A stretch of 57,625 bases of DNA from an uncultured Flavobacteriales bacterium (GTDB lineage: Bacteria; Bacteroidota; Bacteroidia; Flavobacteriales; Crocinitomicaceae): the NCBI GenBank assembly GCA_946479985.1, contig CAMLIF010000011.1, positions 1 through 57,625 on the forward strand. Direction: 5' to 3'. Shown here one piece after another: positions 16,639 to 24,558 of this stretch (within the stretch, counting starts at the first letter, position 1; every line of letters begins with the position of its first letter). The notes beneath the pieces are model-generated. The model was not told the DNA's origin. It saw nothing but the letters and a program-made list of their open reading frames with translations, and searched no databases. Position numbers and translations under genes: made by a program.

Positions 16639-18801
16639 TTAGTATAACGGGTAGCGGAACAAGTAACCATTTGATCCTGAAATCAGAAGCAGTTTGCCGT
16701 CTGCTGTATTCTGAAATACAATTTTTTCTGATCCTTCAAAAACCTGTTTATATGCTTCGTTGCCGTTTACTGTGTAAATATAACTGTTATTTGAAATTCC
16801 GTCTAATAATCCAACAAAGGTTTTACCAGTTTTACTTCTTATAAGGTAAGCATCCTGTATGGTTCTAAGCTGGCAGTCGAATTGAGTGATTAATGTTCCC
16901 ATTCCATCAACAACATAAATATGCTGTTTTTGGGTAAGGAAGAAAAGTTCCTGGTTTTGAGTTGATTTGTAGCGGATCATTTTAGATGCGTTGCCTACAA
17001 GTAATGTCGACTTACCATTTTCGGAATAGCGTACAAATTGATTCTGCTGAATACCAACCGGCAGAATGTTGTTATTGTAATGGGCCAAATACCAATCGCC
17101 TTCGCCCAGATTGAATGAACGAATGCGGCTTTTCTTTTTCAGATTGAATGTATGCCAGGTGTTGTTTGCAATTACATGTGCCAATATTCCGCGTTTATCT
17201 GATGATACCTGAACCACTGCATTGCTGTTGGTTCCAACACTCGAAGAGTAGAGTTTTTTACCACCTGTGTTTACAACATACACCGTACCATCGGCCACAA
17301 CGGCAATTGTTGCCTGTCCGCTTAAAATGAATGGAACCGCAGCCGATTGAGTATTTGTAAATGCAACCGGGAACCCGCTCAGTTCTGTACCTCCCGACGA
17401 AAATGCGTGCAGACCCGTTGAAGTGGTAAAACAGACGTTCTGGGTTCCGGGAAGAATGGCAGGAACACTGCGAAGCTCATCGGTAAATGTTCTTGTCCAT
17501 ACCAATCGGTCGTTCAGAATAAGATGAAGGCTATTTGCATCTGTAGTCACGTAAATCATTGAAGTGCCTTCAACCGGAACAATGCTCGTAATACCACCAT
17601 CCAGGCGTATTGGCTCTAAAGCGTTTATTTCATCGGAAGAAACAGATTTATCTGATTTAATTCGGGATTCAACAACCGTATGTACTGAATTCGTCAGGAA
17701 ACTCTTGGTGATTTGTTCTTTCTCATCAATATAGCGGTAGCTAACATTTTTAGGAGTGTTGGCAAATAACTCTGTTCTGAAATTTTCAGATTGCGCCAAA
17801 GTATTTCCAGTTTCGTAGTTTCCGATAATGGAGTTGAGAAATGCTTTATCGTCAGAGATTAATGCGTATCCATTGAATAACTCAATGTGAATGTCTTCTG
17901 AAAACAATTCGAAAGGAATAGGACAGTTAAGTATTCCTTTGGTTTCTGAACCGGTTTCGTTTTCAATCTTACCTTCGAGCACGGTAAACGGATCTCTTCC
18001 TAATTGGTAATCAAGAATAATGCATTTGCTCTTTTGATTGGAAAGCACCACCATTCCATGATTCATACATTCGATAAGCGGATTGTTTCCTACGAGCGTT
18101 GCCAGGTAATCTTTCTGGTAAAAAGAGTAGCTGTCGAATTTAACCGGAATGAGATCCTGGAAATATTCCTGATCGTTTACCAAAGGCAATGCCTGGTTCG
18201 AGCTTTGAGAAATATATTTTATCTGATTCGTTGAAAGAGAGTAGGCATTCTCCAGCAAATAGGTTTGATTCCCCTGTTTTGCCTGGCGATTTCGTTTGAC
18301 TATACTAAAAGAAGCTTTTCGATCCACAAAATTCCAGTCAACAATTGGTTCTTCAGTTTCTTCAAAATCGTTTAGTGAAAGAACAACAAAATTTCCACTG
18401 AATCTTCCTTTCCAGCCATTGGAAACGTGTATTTCCTTCCCGTTTTTTGCGGTTACTCCGTATCCCATTTTGGTAAAATACTTTTGCAGTATTACGATAC
18501 TCCAGGGTTTGCTTCGTTCAAGAATCAATAATTTTCTGGAAGAGGAAAAATAGAAATGCTGAATTCGCTCAGGATTGGCAAGTGTTTGAATGTAAAAAGG
18601 TTCTGTTTGCACAAATCCGCATTCCGGATTCGAGTAAAGCAATTCTTTCGGTTTGTGAACAACCAGTATAGATGTGTCGGCAGTTGTAAAAACGCGCTCC
18701 GGAGTAGGGTAATAGCCATTGCTCCCCATGGTAATCACAACATAAATGATCCACGCCAGGGCAGAGATTCCTAAAACTGACAGAACGGTTCTATTCCACA
18801 T
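16639..18801 (-). CDS. Membrane-anchored protein with C-terminal beta-propeller, function unknown
   Basis: A 720-residue protein with one N-terminal hydrophobic helix (about residues 6-25, VLSVLGISALAWIIYVVI) that probably anchors it in the inner membrane facing the periplasm. Residues about 30-370 resemble the DUF3352-type organisation without a motif I can name firmly. Residues about 390-720 form repeated short beta segments (GGITSIVPVEGTSMIYVTT, GTVYVVNTGGKKLYSS, HIYVVDGMGTLIT, GKLLLISGSNGYLFRYP) that look like a PQQ-type or WD-like propeller. It is the first gene of a two-gene operon with the OmpA-family protein, 14 nt apart, so the two may work together at the envelope. A TACTTTTG box lies 16 nt before its start, separate from RNase HII upstream. 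Confidence 0.78.
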   Translation of the reverse strand: MWNRTVLSVLGISALAWIIYVVITMGSNGYYPTPERVFTTADTSILVVHKPKELLYSNPECGFVQTEPFYIQTLANPERIQHFYFSSSRKLLILERSKPWSIVILQKYFTKMGYGVTAKNGKEIHVSNGWKGRFSGNFVVLSLNDFEETEEPIVDWNFVDRKASFSIVKRNRQAKQGNQTYLLENAYSLSTNQIKYISQSSNQALPLVNDQEYFQDLIPVKFDSYSFYQKDYLATLVGNNPLIECMNHGMVVLSNQKSKCIILDYQLGRDPFTVLEGKIENETGSETKGILNCPIPFELFSEDIHIELFNGYALISDDKAFLNSIIGNYETGNTLAQSENFRTELFANTPKNVSYRYIDEKEQITKSFLTNSVHTVVESRIKSDKSVSSDEINALEPIRLDGGITSIVPVEGTSMIYVTTDANSLHLILNDRLVWTRTFTDELRSVPAILPGTQNVCFTTSTGLHAFSSGGTELSGFPVAFTNTQSAAVPFILSGQATIAVVADGTVYVVNTGGKKLYSSSVGTNSNAVVQVSSDKRGILAHVIANNTWHTFNLKKKSRIRSFNLGEGDWYLAHYNNNILPVGIQQNQFVRYSENGKSTLLVGNASKMIRYKSTQNQELFFLTQKQHIYVVDGMGTLITQFDCQLRTIQDAYLIRSKTGKTFVGLLDGISNNSYIYTVNGNEAYKQVFEGSEKIVFQNTADGKLLLISGSNGYLFRYPLY

Positions 18802-18817
18802 AAAATTCTTACTTTCT

Positions 18818-18825
18818 CAAAAGTA
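18818..18825 (-). promoter_or_regulatory. Candidate -7 box (TACTTTTG) for the propeller/OmpA operon
   Basis: Exact TAnnTTTG match on the minus strand, 16 nt upstream of the ATG at 18801. A TTTC, one base from TTTG, stands at the right 19-nt distance (18848-18845). Confidence 0.4.
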
Positions 18826-18897
18826 CATCTTACGTTTATGCGTTGAAATGCATGAATGAATACTATTGAACAAAAAAGTGTTTAAAGAATCTGTATA

Positions 18898-19500
18898 TTA
18901 AAACAAACTCAATTGATCTTCAGGTAATAAGCGGAAACCGGTTCTGTGGTATTCACATGCACCATGTAATCGAATTGCATCTCTGTGTTTGATGGTTGGA
19001 TAACCTTTGTTCACATTCCATCCGTAATGCGGAAATTTGAGATGTAAATTTTCCATGTATTCATCACGATAGGTCTTAGCCAGAATAGAAGCGGCTGCAA
19101 TCGACAAATATTTCCCGTCGCCTTTAATGAGTGCGATCGAAGGAATTCTAAGGTCGAGCAAGGTTTTGTTTCCGTCGACCAAAATTAATTCAGGAGCTGT
19201 TGACAATGAGTGAGCAGCACGCGCCATGCCTGTAAGACTAGCTTTGAGAATGTTTAATTTGGCAATTTCGTCTTCGTGCAGGAATTGGACATTATAAGCC
19301 AAAGCTTCCTTTTCTATGATAGGCCGAAGTTCATTTCGTTGTTTTTCATTAAGCAGTTTTGAATCTGTTAATAACTTGTTTTTGAAATCTCTTGGAAGAA
19401 TTACTGCAGCGCAAACAACAGGGCCAGCAAGGCATCCCCGCCCCGCTTCATCACAGCCTGCCTCGGTTTTCGATTCATCAAAAAAGCTCAATAATCCCAT
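18898..19500 (-). CDS. rnhB: Ribonuclease HII
   Basis: A 200-residue enzyme of usual length that removes RNA from RNA-DNA hybrids and single ribonucleotides from DNA. The catalytic metal-binding residues are visible: the Asp-Glu pair in [17 protein letters not shown] (about residues 16-19), the Asp in ILVDGNKT (about 107), and the later Asp in [12 protein letters not shown] (about 147). [16 protein letters not shown] and [14 protein letters not shown] are typical of the family. It reads away from the small exported gene at 19590, leaving an 89-bp divergent region. A minus-strand TATTTTTG (19582-19575) there could be its -7 box. Confidence 0.95.
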   Translation of the reverse strand: MGLLSFFDESKTEAGCDEAGRGCLAGPVVCAAVILPRDFKNKLLTDSKLLNEKQRNELRPIIEKEALAYNVQFLHEDEIAKLNILKASLTGMARAAHSLSTAPELILVDGNKTLLDLRIPSIALIKGDGKYLSIAAASILAKTYRDEYMENLHLKFPHYGWNVNKGYPTIKHRDAIRLHGACEYHRTGFRLLPEDQLSLF

Positions 19501-19574
19501 TCAAAACATTTTTGGTAAAATAATTGTATATTGCACTACGAAACAACTTATTATATACTATTTACGTTATAATG

Positions 19575-19582
19575 CAAAAATA
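19575..19582 (-). promoter_or_regulatory. Candidate -7 box (TATTTTTG) for rnhB
   Basis: Exact TAnnTTTG match on the minus strand in the divergent region, 74 nt upstream of the rnhB start. No matching -33 element was seen, so support is weak. Confidence 0.22.
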
Positions 19583-19589
19583 AGAAACC

Positions 19590-19949
19590 ATGAAAAAATT
19601 ACTTCTCTTTACCCTAGTTTGTTTTGCCTCTGTTTTAAGTTTTGGTCAAAAAGTGGCTAACGCTTCTGCGGAATCTTTGAAGAACGGCAAATCTTCTGGA
19701 AACTACACTTTCGTTATGCCTGCAGATGTTACTGCTGCGGAAGTTGATGGAGTGAAGAACTACTACAAACAGTATTTCACTGTAACAATGGACGAGAAAA
19801 AACACGAGTTGACAGTTAACTTGATTAAGAACGACGAAACGAGCGCTCGAGTTATCAATCGTTTGATGGTTTCATTGGAAGTAAGTGATTTTTCTGTAGG
19901 AGGTACCGAAATGACTTTCGATGAAATGTTTGAAAAATATATGAAATAG
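19590..19949 (+). CDS. Small exported protein of unknown function
   Basis: A 119-residue protein with a signal peptide (MKKLLLFTLVCFASVLSFGQ). The mature 99 residues begin KVANASAESLKNGKSSGNYTFVMPADVTAAEV and continue with a helix-strand pattern (GVKNYYKQYFTVTMDEKKHELTVNLIKND) and an acidic end. No cysteine remains in the mature chain. I do not recognise the family. The gene has its own terminator (19972-20010) and is divergent from rnhB, so it is probably monocistronic and may be abundant. Confidence 0.75.
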   Translation: MKKLLLFTLVCFASVLSFGQKVANASAESLKNGKSSGNYTFVMPADVTAAEVDGVKNYYKQYFTVTMDEKKHELTVNLIKNDETSARVINRLMVSLEVSDFSVGGTEMTFDEMFEKYMK

Positions 19950-19971
19950 ACTTTTTAAATTCTAATATACG

Positions 19972-20010
19972 AATCCCGGTCACTTAGTCGAAGTGCCGGG
20001 ATTTTTTTTG
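19972..20010 (+). terminator. Rho-independent terminator, AGTCGAA-type hairpin
   Basis: AATCCCGG-TCACTT pairs with AAGTG-CCGGGATT (one bulged T) and is followed by a run of eight T. The loop contains AGTCGAA, also found in the hairpins at 34821-34855, 39670-39690 and 53336-53370. Confidence 0.88.
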
Positions 20011-20025
20011 CTAAAAACCTTGTTG

Positions 20026-20033
20026 TACTTTTG
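20026..20033 (+). promoter_or_regulatory. Candidate -7 box (TACTTTTG) for the DUF4920 lipoprotein
   Basis: Exact TAnnTTTG match 19 nt upstream of the ATG at 20053. It lies downstream of the alternative in-frame ATG at 19993, which argues for the later start. No -33 element at the expected spacing. Confidence 0.4.
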
Positions 20034-20052
20034 TGGAACTAATTTTCGAAAA

Positions 20053-20523
20053 ATGATTAAAAAAGGATTACTACTTGTTGGTTTGGTTGCCCTGGCAGCT
20101 TGCGGAAGTATGAAGAATGCAGATTCTGTGCAAGGTAAAGCATACGGAAAAGTAAAGGTTGATGAAACTAAAGCCGTTACAACGGAAGAAATGATTAAGT
20201 CGTTCGATGCCTCAAAAGGAGATCAGGAATTTACTGTTCATGGTAAATTGACGCAGGTTTGTCAATCGGCCGGGTGTTGGATTAAAGTTGAAAACACTGC
20301 CGGAACTCCATTGATGATCCGTTTCAAGGATCATTTTACGATTCCAACTTCAACAGCTGCAGGAACAATGGCTTATTTTCACGGAGTAGCGTATATGGAT
20401 ACAACAAGTGTTGAAATGCTGAAGCATTATGCTTTGGACGCAAAGAAATCTCAGGAAGAGATCGACAAAATTACCGAGCCGAAAGTCACAATGATGTTTG
20501 AGGCCGACGGAATCAAATTTTAG
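20053..20523 (+). CDS. DUF4920-family lipoprotein
   Basis: A 156-residue protein from the ATG at 20053. An in-frame ATG at 19993 is rejected because it lies in the T-run of the upstream terminator and before the promoter box. The N terminus (MIKKGLLLVGLVALAACGSMKN) is a lipoprotein signal with a lipobox (ALAAC). The domain from about residue 35 contains EFTVHGKLTQVCQSAGCWIKV, with the paired cysteines typical of DUF4920, then a strand-rich core and MMFEADGIKF at the end. DUF4920 proteins have no assigned activity that I know. The cysteine pattern suggests metal or redox binding in the periplasm, which is inference. A terminator hairpin follows. Confidence 0.82.
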   Translation: MIKKGLLLVGLVALAACGSMKNADSVQGKAYGKVKVDETKAVTTEEMIKSFDASKGDQEFTVHGKLTQVCQSAGCWIKVENTAGTPLMIRFKDHFTIPTSTAAGTMAYFHGVAYMDTTSVEMLKHYALDAKKSQEEIDKITEPKVTMMFEADGIKF

Positions 20524-20544
20524 GACTAGACAAAACTTTATATA

Positions 20545-20577
20545 AAAAGAGCGTGATCATTTCGAACACGCTCTTTT
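20545..20577. terminator. Bidirectional terminator hairpin
   Basis: AAAAGAGCGTG (20545-20555) pairs perfectly with CACGCTCTTTT (20567-20577). Flanking A and T runs suit both strands. It separates the convergent DUF4920 and acyl-CoA dehydrogenase genes. Confidence 0.85.
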
Positions 20578-20598
20578 GCTTTTTACCTTTTATTTTCT

Positions 20599-22374
20599 TT
20601 AGTCGTATTTATTCTGATTAATGAGTTGTTCGGCAATCAGTTGACGTAATGCTTTCGGATTTATAGTATTCGTTTTTGTAAAACGTTTCACCCCGGCAAT
20701 CATCATTTTAGCTTCATCACCCTCGGCAAAACTGAAAATTGCATCTTTTGCAGCCTTTTCAATTCTATCAGCTGTATCGTAGAAATACAATTTCGCAATT
20801 GCAATTTCCCGTTGTGCTTCGGCAGGATTTTTTGTCAACAACATTTTCTCTACACGAAGTAAAACCGATTCGGCCTGGTAAACCCAGATTGCAATATCTG
20901 CAATGTTCATCAGAATTTCCTGTTCTTTTGAAAGTGTCTGCATTAATTTTTGAACCGCTGATCCGGCAACCATCAAAATGACTTTTTTGAATTGTAAAAG
21001 AGCTTCTCTTTCAAAAGCCAGTTCACCTTCTGGCAATTCTTTGAAATCAGGAATACTCATCAATTCTCCCGCAACTTTCATTGCCGGCCCCATCAAATCG
21101 AGTTTTCCTTTCATCGCGCGTTTCAGGATCAAATCCACAATCAGCATGCGGTTAATTTCGTTTGTTCCTTCAAAAATGCGGTTGATACGTGAATCGCGGT
21201 AAGCTCTTTCAACTGTTGATTCTGCAGAATAGCCCATTCCACCGTAAATCTGAACGGCTTCATCTACCACGTAATCTAAGCATTCTGATCCTGCTACTTT
21301 TAGAATAGCGCATTCTGCAGCAAATTCTTCAATTCCTTTCAACGTTGCAGGACCTTTTTCTGCTCCTTCATTTATGTAATCGTGAATAGCATCATCAATA
21401 TTTTGCGCAGCCCTGTATACAGCAGATTCCAACACATAGGTGCGCATTACCTGTTCTGCCAGTTTATAGCGAATAGCTCCGTATTTTGAAATGGAACGAC
21501 CAAACTGCTGACGTTCATTTGCGTACTTAACAGAATCAGAGATTACTTCCTTCGAACTTCCGAGAACACCTGCCCCCAATTTAATTCTACCGATATTCAG
21601 AATGTTCAACGCAATCTTAAACCCGTTTTCCCGTTCAGAAAGCAGGTTTTCAACCGGAACTTTTACGTTGTTGAAGAAAATCTGACGAGTGGAAGAGCCT
21701 TTGATTCCCATTTTTTTCTCTTCAGGATTCAGAGTGATTCCTTCACTATCGGCTTCAACCAAAAAAGCACTTAAGTTCTTGTCGTCATCTATTTTAGCGA
21801 AAACAGTGAATAAGTTTGCAAAACCACCATTGGTGATCCACATTTTTTGCCCGTTCAGAATATAATGTTTGCCATCTTCCGAAAGAACAGCACGAGTTGA
21901 ACCTGAATTGGCATCGGAACCTGAATTAGGCTCTGTTAAGCAGTAAGCAGCTTTCCATTCTCCGGTAGCCAGTTTCGGACTGTATTTTTCTTTCTGAGCT
22001 TGTGTTCCGTAATAAAGCAGAGGCAAACTGCCAATTCCTGTATGTGCGCCAAATGCTACGCTGAACGAATAACCTTTTCCTAATCGTTCAGTTGCGAGAA
22101 GAGACGTTTTGAAATCAACTCCCATTCCGCCTAATTCTTCGGGAACAGAAAGACCTAACAAACCAAGTTCTCCGGCTTTATTCATTAACGAAGGCATTAA
22201 ACCTTCTTCCATTTTATCAATCCGCTCAACTAACGGGTAAATTTCATGCAGAATAAAATCGTCGCAGGTTTTACTGATCATTTGCTGTTCTTCCGTCCAC
22301 TCTTCCGGTGTAAATATTTCTTGTGGAGTAACTTCTTTTATGAGGAATTCTCCTCCTTTAATTGTTGCAGACAT
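20599..22374 (-). CDS. Acyl-CoA dehydrogenase (long form)
   Basis: A 591-residue flavoenzyme starting at 22374 (MSATIKGGEFLIKEV); the ATG at 22431 is rejected because the promoter lies between. It oxidises acyl-CoA to trans-2-enoyl-CoA in fatty acid breakdown. Visible features: AAYCLTEPNSGSDANSG (FAD and substrate binding, about residue 150-165), KMWITNGGFANLFTVFAK, the FAD-contacting RQQFGRSISKYGAI, and YGGMGYSAESTVERAYRDSRINRIFEGTNEINR. The last carries the Glu position used as base in many family members. About 150 extra C-terminal residues beyond the standard domain form a helical extension common in Bacteroidota enzymes. The promoter contains an inverted repeat over its -33 element, consistent with regulation by a fatty-acid-responsive repressor (inference). 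Confidence 0.92.
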   Translation of the reverse strand: MSATIKGGEFLIKEVTPQEIFTPEEWTEEQQMISKTCDDFILHEIYPLVERIDKMEEGLMPSLMNKAGELGLLGLSVPEELGGMGVDFKTSLLATERLGKGYSFSVAFGAHTGIGSLPLLYYGTQAQKEKYSPKLATGEWKAAYCLTEPNSGSDANSGSTRAVLSEDGKHYILNGQKMWITNGGFANLFTVFAKIDDDKNLSAFLVEADSEGITLNPEEKKMGIKGSSTRQIFFNNVKVPVENLLSERENGFKIALNILNIGRIKLGAGVLGSSKEVISDSVKYANERQQFGRSISKYGAIRYKLAEQVMRTYVLESAVYRAAQNIDDAIHDYINEGAEKGPATLKGIEEFAAECAILKVAGSECLDYVVDEAVQIYGGMGYSAESTVERAYRDSRINRIFEGTNEINRMLIVDLILKRAMKGKLDLMGPAMKVAGELMSIPDFKELPEGELAFEREALLQFKKVILMVAGSAVQKLMQTLSKEQEILMNIADIAIWVYQAESVLLRVEKMLLTKNPAEAQREIAIAKLYFYDTADRIEKAAKDAIFSFAEGDEAKMMIAGVKRFTKTNTINPKALRQLIAEQLINQNKYD

Positions 22375-22391
22375 GGTGAAAATTTTGTGAT

Positions 22392-22422
22392 TAAATATAC
22401 TATTTTTTATAAAGCTATGCAA
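22392..22422 (-). promoter_or_regulatory. Promoter of the acyl-CoA dehydrogenase gene (TTG-N20-TATATTTA)
   Basis: TATATTTA (22399-22392, minus strand) matches 7 of 8 positions of TAnnTTTG. A TTG (22422-22420) lies 20 nt upstream. The ATG is 17 nt beyond the box. Confidence 0.45.
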
Positions 22423-22429
22423 GCATAGC
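22414..22429. promoter_or_regulatory. Putative operator, inverted repeat GCTATGC-AA-GCATAGC
   Basis: A perfect 7-bp inverted repeat with a 2-bp centre, placed exactly over the -33 TTG of the acyl-CoA dehydrogenase promoter and 8 nt from the upstream GNAT stop. A dimeric repressor site is the simplest reading. It could also fold as a small CTTG-tetraloop hairpin ending the GNAT message. Confidence 0.5.
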
Positions 22430-22437
22430 AATATTTT

Positions 22438-22866
22438 TTACAGGTTCTTGTGCATTTCAAAATGTTGAAGAGTATCAAATAATTTGTAGGAAGCCCGAAT
22501 GAGTGTGTAATTCAGCTTTTCATAGAAAGGTAATGCATAATCGCGCGCATGCAGAATCATTCTTTTATATCCGATTCTTTTTCCTTCCTGCTCAACAGCA
22601 TTCATAAGTCTTTTTCCAAAACCTTTGCCCTGGATATTGTGTTCAATGGCTACAAAACGAACCTGGCAAATTTCGCTGTCTACTTTGTCTAATCTTGCAA
22701 TTCCAACTATAATTCCTTCTTCAAAAAGTGCGAAGTGAATTCCGGTTTCATCGCCTTCATTTCTTTCTGAGCCCGGTTCTTTGCCTAGTGGCTCTCTAAG
22801 TATTCGATAACGGAGATCATAGTATTGTTCCCATTCCGCCGCTGTTTGAGGTGTTCTGATTTCCAT
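22438..22866 (-). CDS. GNAT family N-acetyltransferase
   Basis: A 142-residue single-domain acetyltransferase of usual length. The acetyl-CoA binding motif A is VRFVAIEHNIQGKGFGKRLMNAVEQ (about residues 69-93, with the Q/R-x-x-G-x-G/A signature as QGKGFG). A family-typical C-terminal segment ARDYALPFYEKLNYTLI follows. The sequence resembles the ElaA/YjcF-like group that acts on small amines, but the substrate cannot be told. It starts 2 nt after the CoA-transferase stop on the same strand, so both are translated from one message. Confidence 0.88.
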   Translation of the reverse strand: MEIRTPQTAAEWEQYYDLRYRILREPLGKEPGSERNEGDETGIHFALFEEGIIVGIARLDKVDSEICQVRFVAIEHNIQGKGFGKRLMNAVEQEGKRIGYKRMILHARDYALPFYEKLNYTLIRASYKLFDTLQHFEMHKNL

Positions 22867-22868
22867 GG

Positions 22869-23927
22869 CTATTTAATTCGAAATGCAATTTGACTGACTC
22901 TTTTCGTGAGTTGATTTTCTATTTGCTCTTCCCGTACCAGGTTTTGTGCTGCTTTATTTTCGAAAACTTCCGACAGATTCCGGATGATTCCTACCGGCAC
23001 ATGCATTGGGTGGAGAGTTTCTGTAATCTCTGAACTTGTTAGCCCGTGAATTTTTTCCTGGAGAAGCTCCCTCAGGATTTTTCGGTTTTTAACCCGTTCT
23101 ACATTGTTTACAAAGCGAATGTCAGCGAAAAGATGTGCTAATCCCAGATAATCACAAAGCATTTGAAAATGTTTTTGACTTCCGATTGCAAAAGTGATCC
23201 GTTTATGATCTTTTGTTTCGAATTGTTCGCCGTAAGGTGCAATGTTCGGATGCAAACTTCCGATTCGTTCAGGCACATGATTCGCCATTAAATAATTGGA
23301 GGCCTGATTCGTAAGAGAGGTTATAGCTGCATCGTAAAGAGAAACTTCAACAACCGATCCTTTTTCAGAAAAGGTTCTTTGATACAAAGCGGCCAGGATT
23401 CCTTCTTTCAGCTGATGAGCAGCAAGAACGTCAATCAACGCGACAGGCATTTTTACGGGGCCGGAATCTTGTGTTCCGTTCATTGACATGAATCCGGTTT
23501 CTGCCTGGAGGATCAGATCATAAGCAACACGATCATTTTCCGAACCGAATCCGGAAATCTTTCCTATAATCAAACGATTGTTGAGTGCCTGAAGTTTTTC
23601 ATCTTCTATTCCAAATTTAACATCATCTCCTTTTTTAAAGTTGGTGAGAAGAATATCGGCATCCTGAATTAATTTCAGGAAGATGGTTTTGTCTCTTTCA
23701 AGAGACAGATCAAGCTTTTGATATGTTTTTCCGTAATTAACAGAAGCGAAATATCCAGATAGAGAAGATTTTGAGTTTTCAGATGCCAGTTTCCAGCTGC
23801 GTGTAACATCAGGAATAACCGGATGTTCAATTTTAACAACTTCTGCACCAAGCTCGGCCAGAAATGTTCCAACAGACGGACCGGCAAGAACGGTTGAGCA
23901 ATCAATAACTTTCAAATGATTCAGCAT
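22869..23927 (-). CDS. CoA-transferase family III (CaiB/BaiF) protein
   Basis: A 352-residue protein, slightly shorter than the usual 380-400. The N terminus MLNHLKVIDCSTVLAGPSVGTFLAELGAEVVKIEHP is the class III signature. LLTNFKKGD and the segment RVAYDLILQAETGFMSMNG follow. The Asp in AYDLILQA is the position of the catalytic nucleophile that forms the acyl anhydride in formyl-CoA transferase. These enzymes move CoA between organic acids, or racemise 2-methylacyl-CoA. Neighbouring acyl-CoA dehydrogenase and GNAT genes fit an acyl-CoA context. A TACATTTG box sits only 4 nt before the ATG, so it may have its own leaderless start. Confidence 0.88.
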   Translation of the reverse strand: MLNHLKVIDCSTVLAGPSVGTFLAELGAEVVKIEHPVIPDVTRSWKLASENSKSSLSGYFASVNYGKTYQKLDLSLERDKTIFLKLIQDADILLTNFKKGDDVKFGIEDEKLQALNNRLIIGKISGFGSENDRVAYDLILQAETGFMSMNGTQDSGPVKMPVALIDVLAAHQLKEGILAALYQRTFSEKGSVVEVSLYDAAITSLTNQASNYLMANHVPERIGSLHPNIAPYGEQFETKDHKRITFAIGSQKHFQMLCDYLGLAHLFADIRFVNNVERVKNRKILRELLQEKIHGLTSSEITETLHPMHVPVGIIRNLSEVFENKAAQNLVREEQIENQLTKRVSQIAFRIK

Positions 23928-23931
23928 GAAT

Positions 23932-23939
23932 CAAATGTA
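23932..23939 (-). promoter_or_regulatory. Candidate -7 box (TACATTTG) at the CoA-transferase start
   Basis: Exact TAnnTTTG on the minus strand, 4 nt before the ATG at 23927, which would give a leaderless transcript. No -33 element at the expected spacing. Confidence 0.35.
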
Positions 23940-23952
23940 GTTATTATTACAT

Positions 23953-24432
23953 TTATTTTTGAATTGTATCTGCTACAATTACGGGTATTTCGTATTGCTC
24001 TACATGAACTTTAGTGATTCCTTTTCCCCAAAAATTCAACTGTTTGGCACCCGCCATACTCAAATCGATAATGTGAGGTGAACTTTTTCCCATCCGGTCA
24101 ATTACCGTAACATAAACAACAGAATCGTTTTTCATGTTCGTCACTCTCAACAGGGAACCTAAAGGCAATGTTTTGTGCGCGCAAACCAAGCTATCCTTGT
24201 AGTATATTTTGCCGGAAGCGGTTCTTCGTCCGTGTAAGCTATTGGCATAGTAACTTGCTGTACCGCTTTGGTTGAAAAGATTGGTATTACTTGTTTTCTG
24301 CCAGGATATGCTATAAACACCATTTCTGATCACATCGGATAACGAGTTTGCATCGTTTGTTTGTTCTAATGACTTCAAGGCAACAGTGCTAAACAACGTT
24401 CCGAAAAGTGTTAAACTGATAAGTACATTCAT
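23953..24432 (-). CDS. RlpA-like double-psi beta-barrel protein
   Basis: A 159-residue exported protein from the ATG at 24432 (MNVLISLTLFGTLFSTVAL, signal peptide). The ATG at 24504 lies before the promoter box and inside a terminator region, so it is rejected. The RlpA barrel spans about residues 50-145: GTASYYANSLHGRRTASGKIY, HKTLPLGSLLRVTN, VTVIDRMGKSSPHIIDLSMAGAKQL. Key family residues, the Asp of DR and the His of AHKTLP, are present. RlpA proteins cut naked glycan strands or bind peptidoglycan at the septum. There is no SPOR domain here, and no lipobox. It is followed by the CoA-transferase gene 25 nt away. Confidence 0.85.
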   Translation of the reverse strand: MNVLISLTLFGTLFSTVALKSLEQTNDANSLSDVIRNGVYSISWQKTSNTNLFNQSGTASYYANSLHGRRTASGKIYYKDSLVCAHKTLPLGSLLRVTNMKNDSVVYVTVIDRMGKSSPHIIDLSMAGAKQLNFWGKGITKVHVEQYEIPVIVADTIQK

Positions 24433-24451
24433 CTTATTTCGTTTGGGGGAC

Positions 24452-24459
24452 CAAAGATA
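24452..24459 (-). promoter_or_regulatory. Candidate -7 box (TATCTTTG) for the RlpA-like gene
   Basis: Exact TAnnTTTG on the minus strand, 19 nt upstream of the ATG at 24432. It helps choose the start. The -33 half is not convincing. Confidence 0.42.
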
Positions 24460-24508
24460 GCCCATTTTTACTCCATAATGTGAACATTTAGAATTCGTTA
24501 ACAAAAAA

Positions 24509-24535
24509 GCCGAATTAGTTTTATACTAATCCGGC
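24509..24535 (-). terminator. Terminator of the T9SS cargo gene
   Basis: On the minus strand GCCGGATTAGT pairs with ACTAATTCGGC (one G-U) around a short loop and is followed by TTTTTTG. It lies 24 nt after the stop at 24559. Confidence 0.8.
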
Positions 24536-24558
24536 CTCTTTTTTTGATGTATCAGGGT

